NCBI GenBank assembly: GCA_963573315.1
Contig: OY752141.1
Coordinates: forward strand, 806,001 to 870,000
DNA length: 64,000 nucleotides
Direction: 5' to 3'
Source of the DNA: Entomortierella parvispora
Lineage: Eukaryota; Mortierellomycota; Mortierellomycetes; Mortierellales; Mortierellaceae
Below, in pieces: positions 57,140-64,000 of the stretch. The notes below the pieces were generated by a model, which saw only the letters and a list, made by a program, of their open reading frames with translations, ran no database searches and had not been told where the DNA came from. The position numbers and the translations under genes were made by a program. Within the stretch, counting starts at the first letter, position 1, and each line of letters begins with the position of its first letter.

Positions 57140-60100
57140 CTACTTAAAGACTCCGCTGCCACCCCACTTGAGCATGGGACGCATTCCCTTCTGGACAATT
57201 TGCTCCAACACCGAAACACCCTCGCGATCGAGCTTCTCCAAAATGGTGTTGTACACATGAGGCATAGTAGGCGCCAAGACTCCCTTCTCGGGGATCTCGC
57301 CCTTGAGTAACATCTCAGTGGCCATGGCGGCAGGAAGACCGACAGTCTTGGCCATAGCAGTGTAAGTCTCAAAGGTACCATAGGAAACCAAGGTTGAGGT
57401 GCGAGTCTGGTCAGTTCCATCCTTCAGCTGGACACCAAACTCGTGGTGAAGGATGACCATGTCGCGCTCCATAGGGTTGTACTTGAGCTTGTTCATCAAC
57501 AGGTTACAGAAGCTGTCCAAGGTCGTGGTCGAATTCTTGGCAGTGAAGGCAGCATTGCCCTGGTTGTTGACAGTGGGCATAAGAGACAACCATTGCAAGG
57601 CATCGACAACCTTGCCGACACTGGGGTGAGCCTTGGGCAGATCGAGACGGTCAGCAATGGCAGCAGTGCGCGACTGGTTGTCGTGAGCAGAGTTGTTACC
57701 GAACAAAAGGTTATCCATGAACTCGGTCTATCAGAATAAAAATAACGTCGGCTATGAGATTCTGTGCTTTGACTGTGTCTTCAAAATAAAGGTGAGCAAA
57801 CGTCGAAATGTCATCAACTTACCCAAGTGTTGAATCCCTGTTGGCTGGTCTCGGCGTTCAAAAGTCCCAAACGATTGAAGGAGTACATCAAATCGGCGTA
57901 TCCCTTGTAGCGAAGGGTTCCACGGAACATGGTATCCAACTTTTCCACTGGTCCCAAGCCATAGGTCTCGGCGTAGCTAAGCGAATCTCTGTTGGCGACA
58001 CCCTCGAGGTTGAATCCGGGGTAGATTGGCACATCAGGGAAATGCTTCTTCATCAAGTCCTTGCCGGCAATCTCGTGGAAACCATTATGCATTCTGAACT
58101 TGGCGTCATTCAAGCCTGCCGTCAACACTCCACGAGGGGACCAACTGAACTTGTAGCTCAAAGGAACGTTGGAGGCCTCAGGGGCAGGGAGACCACCGCA
58201 CCAGGAGACGAACGAAGTCACCTTTCCACCCTCGGCCTTGACTTCGTCAATCATCTTCATGGCACTCAAGTGATCAATACCGGGGTCCAAACCGATCTCG
58301 TTCATGATAGTGATGCCAGCTCTCTGGGCCCTGTTTAGTACCAAAAAACATACCAAAAGCGATTAGTTCGTAAAGTTGGTCTTTTCCCCTGTCACCTAAA
58401 TCGGTGATAAAGTCTGTACCTTTCGTCGAGAGCCTTCATGGCTGGGCTAATATAACTAGCAGTGACCATGTTTTTCTTCTCGTTGATGCAGTGTTCGGCG
58501 ATCACGGGGTGGAAAGGAGCGGGCACAAAGCTGACAACAATGTCAGAGTCCTTGACTAGAGACGCCATCTTGTCGTTGTCCTTAACATCCAAAGGCACGA
58601 CCTTGGTGTTTGCACGTCCCAAAGCCAGAGAGGTGGCCTCGGTCTGAGAGTTGCTGGCAATGGTGAGGCTCACGTTGGGGTCACGGAGCAAGTAATCAAC
58701 CAAAGGACCGGCGACGAATCCTGAACCACACAAGAGGACCTTCTTTTGCTTTGGGCTGGTGCCAAAGCTAGTGTTGTTGCTAGCTGTGGCAAGGGTGGAC
58801 TTGAGCTTTGCCAAATTAGCTTTGGCATGTGTGGCCTCCAAAGTCTTGCTAAGTCCTTGATGGGCAGGCTTCAAAGCACCATTCTCGGCAATGGTGGCCC
58901 CAGCAAGAACCGGGTGGTCCTTGTTATCACGGATCTAGAAAAGAAAATTGTCCCTGGTTAAAAGTCTGTTCCTGTGGGAGTATGATCCTTGGCCATAGTA
59001 TTAGCGAATCGTTTGCACGCACCAACTCCTTGATGAAGGGGTAGAGAGAGTCGCTGAAATGCTGGCTGCTCTCCATGGGCAACTCGGAAGGAAGAATATC
59101 AACGGACATGATTTGTACTCCTGGAGCCTCTGTGTTCTTGTGCTCAGATCCAGCAACCGCATCAACGTAGAAGAAGGGATCCTCAATTCTGGTAGCATGT
59201 GACATGAACTCAAACGATCCCTATTGGAACCAAAAGAAGAAAGGTCAGTGTATATTCGGATCTGAAGATCGTTTCCGTCCTCCACAGTAGGTGGTCCTTA
59301 CATTGATGTCGCACGAGATGTCGGCGATGCTCAACATTCTAAACTTGTTGGCAGGGTCACTCTGGATAACCTTCAATTGCTCAGTAGTCATGAGGCGGGG
59401 GAAGCGATCGTCCCAGTAGGCACCGTTGATGACCATGGACGAATAAGGAGCAATGTCCTTGTGGAAAGTTGAAGTGAACTGCTCGGGATGGGCAAAGTAC
59501 TCCTCTGCAGTGGTGAAGACATTCTTGGTCTTGTGGCGGATATGATCCTCAATGTTGACCTCGGCGGCGTAGATGCGATCAAGACGGGCATCTATGAGGC
59601 AGGAGAAGATTACACTGCGTAAATAAGACAATACGATGAATTCATGATCTACTTGCTTCATTCTCAGCACTTACTTTTGCTAGTGGCGATCTTTGCGAGA
59701 TCCTTGGGGTCGACAAACTCATGGGGCAAAGACTTGAAAACTGCCTGGGCACCCTTAGAGACATTGCCGCCTCCTGTGAAGGTGAAGGTCATGGGACCAA
59801 ACTCTTTAGGAGTGCCCTCGTCCGAGATTGTGTTACCAAGCGTTTGGAGGGCAAGCTTGGCAGAAGCCAAGGTTTTGTAGTTGTGTGCCATACCGACATG
59901 CTTTTGAAGAGATCGAGTAGGGATTCCATCTGTTAGACCTCGTACGTTTCGTTTGCTTTGATCTGTCCTTCGCGCTCTCAGATTATCCACTCAGTTTATA
60001 CTTACAAGGAATGGGCTGCTGTATCCAAGGCCGAGCAATCTCTGACCAAGTCCATGGACTCCATCAATCATGCCTGCATATCCGGCGTGCTTTCCGAAAA

Positions 60101-60811
60101 GGACAAGACGCTGCTTGTGCTCGTTGGCCATCAACTCGTAGTCGATCAATCGAATTTTCTATTCACGAAACAAATTGAGATGTCATTATGTGCTACTACT
60201 TCAATGAACAACTTGAGTAGCAACATCATAACATCGATTCTTTGTATTACCTTGTCAAGAACATCCTGGAGCATAGGCATGTTGTAGGCTTGACCCTTGT
60301 GAGTGTGCGAGAAGTAAACGTAGGTCTTTCCAGGAATCAGATCCTTGACGGGAACCTCCTTAATACCCAGGATGATGTCAGCAGGGGAGAGGTCCTCCTG
60401 GATGATAGCACCAGCAGCTCTGTACTTTTCGTCAGAGAAAATACGCTTCGTGCTTGGTTGGACGTAAACGTCGATGCCAGTCTCCTTGATCAGCTTCTCC
60501 ACAGCCTCAGGCGTCAAAGCAGCTCGTCGCTCCCAACGATTCTTGCCCTCACGACGAATAGCCACGGACTTGAAAGGATTGAAAGAAGTCGAGGTATGCT
60601 TCTGGTACTGCTGTTGCTGCTGCAAGGTCGTCAGGCGTGGGGTGCTTTGGATCTTGGGCGTGCTCTGAGGAAAGTAGGTCTTGCCCGCAACAGCGGAGGT
60701 TGAAGAGAGGGCGCGTCTGTTCATGGCGCGCTTCATGGACGAGGCAAGCTGGTGACGGCCGGTGCCGAGGCGTGGCATGACCTTGGTAGCCAAGCTTGCT
60801 TGAGAGGACAT
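57140..60811 (-). CDS. Bifunctional lysine-ketoglutarate reductase / saccharopine dehydrogenase (AASS type)
   Basis: Eight exons, 60811-60251, 60158-60006, 59900-59675, 59591-59302, 59220-59023, 58934-58420, 58330-57823 and 57727-57140, join in phase, 1012 aa. An 80-residue N-terminus (SSMKRAMNRRALSSTSAVAG) is basic and Ser-rich, consistent with a mitochondrial presequence. The LKR half (about 82-520) has AIRREGKNRWERRAALTPEA, YVYFSHTHKGQ, RLIDYELM, FLHVGMAHNY, FTGGGNVSKGAQAVF and VINGAYWDDRFPRL. The SDH half (about 541-1012) has the Rossmann GSGFVAGPLVDYL, MVTASYISPAMKALDER, NEIGLDPGIDHLSAM, YCGGLPAPE-like SWCGGLPAPEASN, KFSWSPRGVL and FRGTLRYKGY. In animals and plants this fused enzyme degrades lysine to aminoadipic semialdehyde via saccharopine; yeasts have separate LYS1 and LYS9 for synthesis. 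An open frame continues upstream of the chosen ATG but is CT-rich leader. Confidence 0.94.
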
Positions 60812-61970
60812 TGAAAAAGGAAACTGTGGGGAAAGAGGAGGTCTTAATTTACAACAATGGGAGGTCAACGAAACAATAACGGAAAGAAGGAAAAGAAGGA
60901 AAAGGAGCGGGGTGATGAGAGATGGAATGAGATGGAGGGGAGATGAATGAGCAAAGAGATGAGAAAAGAGGAAAAAGAGAAGAGAGGAGAAGAAAGAGAA
61001 GAAAGAGAAGAAAGGGGGAGGGGCGAGCAGAAGGCAGGAAGGTATGAGAGTAGAGTCGGGTGGGTGGGGCAGAAAGAGAAAAGAAAACCAATGCAAGACG
61101 TATCCCCACGATGTATTTTTACTTGGCCTGGACTGACAGAGGAAGAGACTCTGTGGCAGACTGACCTTGTTCCACCCCACCCTCACTCTCACCTCTCCAC
61201 TTGTCACTCTTGCCTTCTCTCTCCACAGCACCCTTGTCCATGCACTCGCATCCACCCATGCCCCTGTGTATGCGCACACACACTCACAGTCGCGAGAGGC
61301 AGGTCCACGGAACAGGGATCTGGCCGGGTGCACAAGCGGGAAGGTACAAAGAAAAAAGCACAATGCAATGAAAGTGCCCCCCGTGGGAGAAAAAGCACAC
61401 CTTCCTAATTAGTCAAGGTCACCCAGCGATTCCCACGGGGGCAGCTGGTCTCTTTTCCCGCTGCTCTGCTCTGTGTGCTCTCTTCCGTGTTGATTTGGTG
61501 TACAAATGCAAGGTGGACCCCACACAGCAGGCAAACTCCTGTCACGGGCTTCATCCGAGGATCTCATCTTGCAGCAAATTACCCTCTCCTTCCCACCCGT
61601 CATCCCAACGAGTCCTCCCTTGGATGCCAGGTCTTTTGCTGCTCCCAAAGATCCTCTTCCGCGACACACACAGCAAGGGCGAAGAAAAAAGCTGGTTCCT
61701 GAGCCATGTGACTCCATTGCAACCTTGTTTGTCTGGTTGGCCAATCATTCTCGAGCATTTCCCCGCTGTAGTGCCCTCTCGTTGCCCTTCTGTCTGCAAT
61801 GGGCGCCCGTCAAGAGTCATGACGCATTGCATTTTATGTACATGTACTGCAGTCAGTTGCCTGGCCTGTACAGTAGACTCTATCTCTGTACGTGAATAAT
61901 AGTTTTCCAAGCACCAGTTCAACATGCAAGAACAGGGGGATATTTTTTGTGCTAAGCTACTGGCTGCTTT
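60812..61970. other. Intergenic upstream of LKR/SDH, 1.16 kb
   Basis: Promoter and CT-rich leader (as read on the minus strand) of the bifunctional lysine enzyme, with GAGAAGAAA purine units around 60960-61015, and the 3' end of the ankyrin gene. No coding frame of recognisable family. Confidence 0.5.
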
Positions 61971-62953
61971 CTACTTGTTGGCATGCTCTTGGATCTTCTT
62001 GGTAAGAGCAGCAGCTGCATCGGGCCCAGCAGCTGCCAGCATCTCTGCAACAACAGCCTGAAGCTCCTCATCGCGATCCACACCATCGGCCTCGGTCGCC
62101 TTCATGATAGCCTCTATCCTGTTCTTGAACTCCTCTTTATCAGCAGACCCCTCGGCGTTGTCGTCCTTGTCGTCGTCCTCTTCTTCTTTCTCATCTTCGT
62201 CCACAAGCAAATGAGACATGTCATCTTCGAGATCGTCAACATCCTCTGGGTGAGGCACTCCTGTTAACTCACGAAGATAATACGCGACCTCGGTCCACTC
62301 TTCCTCCTCTGCATTTTCTGCAGCCTAGCAACACATGCACAGCCAGTGGTCAGTACAAAATAAAGAGAGATATTCAACACAGCTGAAAGCAGCCCTCTCA
62401 ATAGTCATAGAAATCACTTACCGTCATTTCGTTCTCGTTAACGTGTTTAGCATCTGCTCCAGCCTCGACCAGCATTTTGGCAATGTCGGCGGTTTCACAG
62501 ACAAAGAGAGGTGAATCGCCCTCGGGATCCTGGATGTTGACATCGGCTCCTTTCTCCAAAAGGTATTCGATCAACTCCTTGTGTCCATAGGATGCTGCGG
62601 CATGTCTGGAGAAAATGATAGCAAGTAGAATAACCGAAGAAGTCAGACGTCGCATATCCTATAAGTATGGGCCTCAAGTTCTCCGCCCCATTAATTGACA
62701 ATATCCTTTTGGATCTTTCCTTTCCTTAGCCAACTTACAGAGCGGAATAGCCAAACTCATCCTGCGCGTTAACAGAGATGCCTTTTTCTTCAATAAACTT
62801 CTTGACAGCCTCCAAATCGCCATCGCCTAGAAAACGCAGGTTTCGATGATGAGAAGCCGTTAACATTAAACTCCAAGGTTCATTTCAGAAATGCTCCAGA
62901 GACGAATCCATGGTCCATTTCTTACTAGCGGCCAACCACACGTTATGTGACAT
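61971..62953 (-). CDS. Ankyrin-repeat protein, Yar1-like
   Basis: Four exons, 62953-62926, 62826-62739, 62605-62422 and 62324-61971, join in phase, 217 aa, near yeast Yar1 (200 aa). The first exon codes only nine residues (MSHNVWLAA) and completes the repeat N-cap. Ankyrin units: SDGDLEAVKKFIEEKGISVN, AQDEFGYSALHAAASYGHKE, LIEYLLEKGADVNIQDPEGD and SPLFVCETADIAKMLVEAGA, with the TALHxAA and GADVN hallmarks. An acidic tail follows (DEKEEEDDDKDDNAEG) and an alpha-helical end (LQAVVAEMLAAAGPDAAAAL). Yar1 is the dedicated chaperone of ribosomal protein Rps3 during 40S assembly; the size and order fit, but function is inferred. Confidence 0.85.
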
Positions 62954-63353
62954 GTCTTTCTTCTTTTTTTTTTCCTTGTGATCGTTGGTGAAAGAATGAA
63001 GCATGGCGCAGGACAGACAGGCATGCTTCGAAAAATCAATTCGGTGGCGCAGAAGATATATCTATCGTGTGTGCTGCGTCTGCCCTGTTGCCAGACGCGT
63101 TTTTAGTGCCATGCATTCATTCATTGCGTTTTGCTCAATCACCCACTCAACGGCCAAGAATACCTGCCATCACCAGTCCGCATTAGCCTCTTGACCTGTC
63201 AAGGACATTTATATTCTCGCGCTGGACACAGGACGTTGGCATTCGAAGATCACGAGTTGCTGTCTCTCGCCATAATCAGATCGCAGGAATCTTACTTTCG
63301 AATCATATTCACCAACAGCACAACTCTTTTCCATCCACACCGTCCAAAGGATC
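62954..63353. other. Divergent intergenic region (ankyrin / nucleoporin)
   Basis: 400 bases between two start codons, serving as a shared promoter. Nothing else seen. Confidence 0.5.
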
Positions 63354-64000
63354 ATGTTCGCGGCAAATGCAGGCAGGAATGGCTCCTCTGCAAGGGTCGA
63401 GTCTAATCGCTCAAGAAGAACAACCGAAAATGTTGAGGCTCAGACGCTAAAGCCAGGGCATGGTCTCGCCAACTCGTCCTTGAAGGACAAAGGTCAGGAC
63501 TCGGATGATTCGTGGACACCTATCCAAGAGGACGATGTGTCCTCTTACATTCCCGAGTTCATCGGCGCCTCTACAATCGAGGAGGATTCGATCTACAGCA
63601 AAAATGAGCAGACTCTTGTAGCTTACTTTGGACCCTTGCCTCGTGAGGTTGAAGATGCTCTGAACAAGACAGGTACACCACGTTCCACGACGACATGCAA
63701 AACGGAAATTGCATTTCGGTAGACCAGTTTACTAATTCATGTTCATGTGTTAATAGATTTCTATACGCAGCCTATGGTTGCCAAGATCGACTTGGATGTG
63801 GAATTCGGGATGGTCACTTCGCAAAAAAAATGTTATATATGGGCGGTGCAGAAGGTATATGAGATTTTATGAATATCCTGATGTCGATGCCGATCTATAA
63901 TCGACAGGGTGCTGACAAATCATTGGTCGGATACAGAACACTACCCATAGATCTCCTCCAGTGTGTCACACGCTACCCATGCCACCCAACAGTCTGACCT
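63354..64000 (+). CDS. Nucleoporin Nup133-like, N-terminal part (runs off the window)
   Basis: Exons 63354-63672, 63757-63854 and from 63908 join in phase. After about 75 polar residues, the sequence IYSKNEQTLVAYFGPLPREV, then EDALNKTDFYTQPMVAKIDLD and FGMVTSQKKCYIWAVQK, looks like the first blade of the N-terminal beta-propeller of Nup133/Nup155-type scaffold nucleoporins (compare LPxxVxxALxxADxx and CxVWxxxK). These belong to the Y-complex of the nuclear pore. In the reading used, a TGA appears at 63995-63997, so another intron must begin before it (a possible donor GTGTGT lies near 63960), or the acceptor at 63907 is wrong. Most of the protein lies to the right of the window. Confidence 0.6.

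Noticed and set aside
60812-61363. In-frame upstream extension of the LKR/SDH protein
   Set aside because: Translation is Ser/Phe/Leu-rich leader sequence; a plausible mitochondrial presequence already starts at the ATG at 60811.

Overview
The window is nuclear DNA of an early-diverging filamentous fungus, most likely Mortierellomycota (Mortierella-like). Coding regions are dense and of roughly even base composition. Introns are mostly 50-150 nt, with GT-AG ends and CTAAC-type branch sites. Many genes have CT-rich leaders. Several genes are typical of early-diverging fungi rather than yeasts: a MMACHC/CblC-type cobalamin protein, a fused lysine-ketoglutarate reductase/saccharopine dehydrogenase, a mitochondrially targeted coproporphyrinogen oxidase, and a NACHT-WD40 STAND protein whose N-terminal region resembles a family I recall from Mortierella. 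The genus assignment is inference. I see no CRISPR array, transposon, tRNA or rRNA.

Layout, 0-24 kb: the last exon of pyruvate kinase (90-226); a CIN85/CD2AP-like adaptor with three SH3 domains and a coiled coil (774-4327, +); a 5.2 kb NLR-like STAND gene split by a 2-nt frameshift (5131-10367, +); NAD-dependent glycerol-3-phosphate dehydrogenase (11598-13137, +); a lysine-rich protein with a SMAP-like region (13545-14460, -); the CblC-like cobalamin protein (16181-17441, +); an acidic protein ending in HDEL (17755-19447, -); a Pro/Gln-rich polyQ protein (19505-22262, -); and an F-box/LRR protein (22773-24290, -).

Layout, 24-64 kb: a 3.3 kb stretch with no gene I can support; a giant secreted tandem-repeat protein of LEA2/DUF3712 type (27610-34933, +); a 19-exon vacuolar alpha-mannosidase (35565-40220, -); a PHO84-type phosphate symporter (40927-42570, +) and a PHO80-like cyclin (43981-45510, +); the Hsp90 co-chaperone TTC4/Cns1 (45837-47235, +); mitochondrial ribosomal protein bL17m (47462-48343, +); coproporphyrinogen oxidase (48766-50416, -); a secreted aspartic protease (50676-52106, -); a four-helix membrane protein (52405-53662, -); a mitochondrial-looking PP2C phosphatase (54593-56939, +); the bifunctional lysine catabolism enzyme (57140-60811, -); a Yar1-like ankyrin protein (61971-62953, -); and the 5' part of a Nup133-like nucleoporin (63354 to the edge, +).

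Most neighbours look functionally independent, as expected for a fungal chromosome. Two local themes stand out: phosphate homeostasis (PHO84 next to a PHO80-type cyclin) and mitochondrial functions (bL17m, CPOX, PP2C, LKR/SDH). Exon joins were worked out by hand from splice motifs and reading phase. Where all phases close, as in the alpha-mannosidase, LKR/SDH, CPOX and SH3 genes, I trust them.
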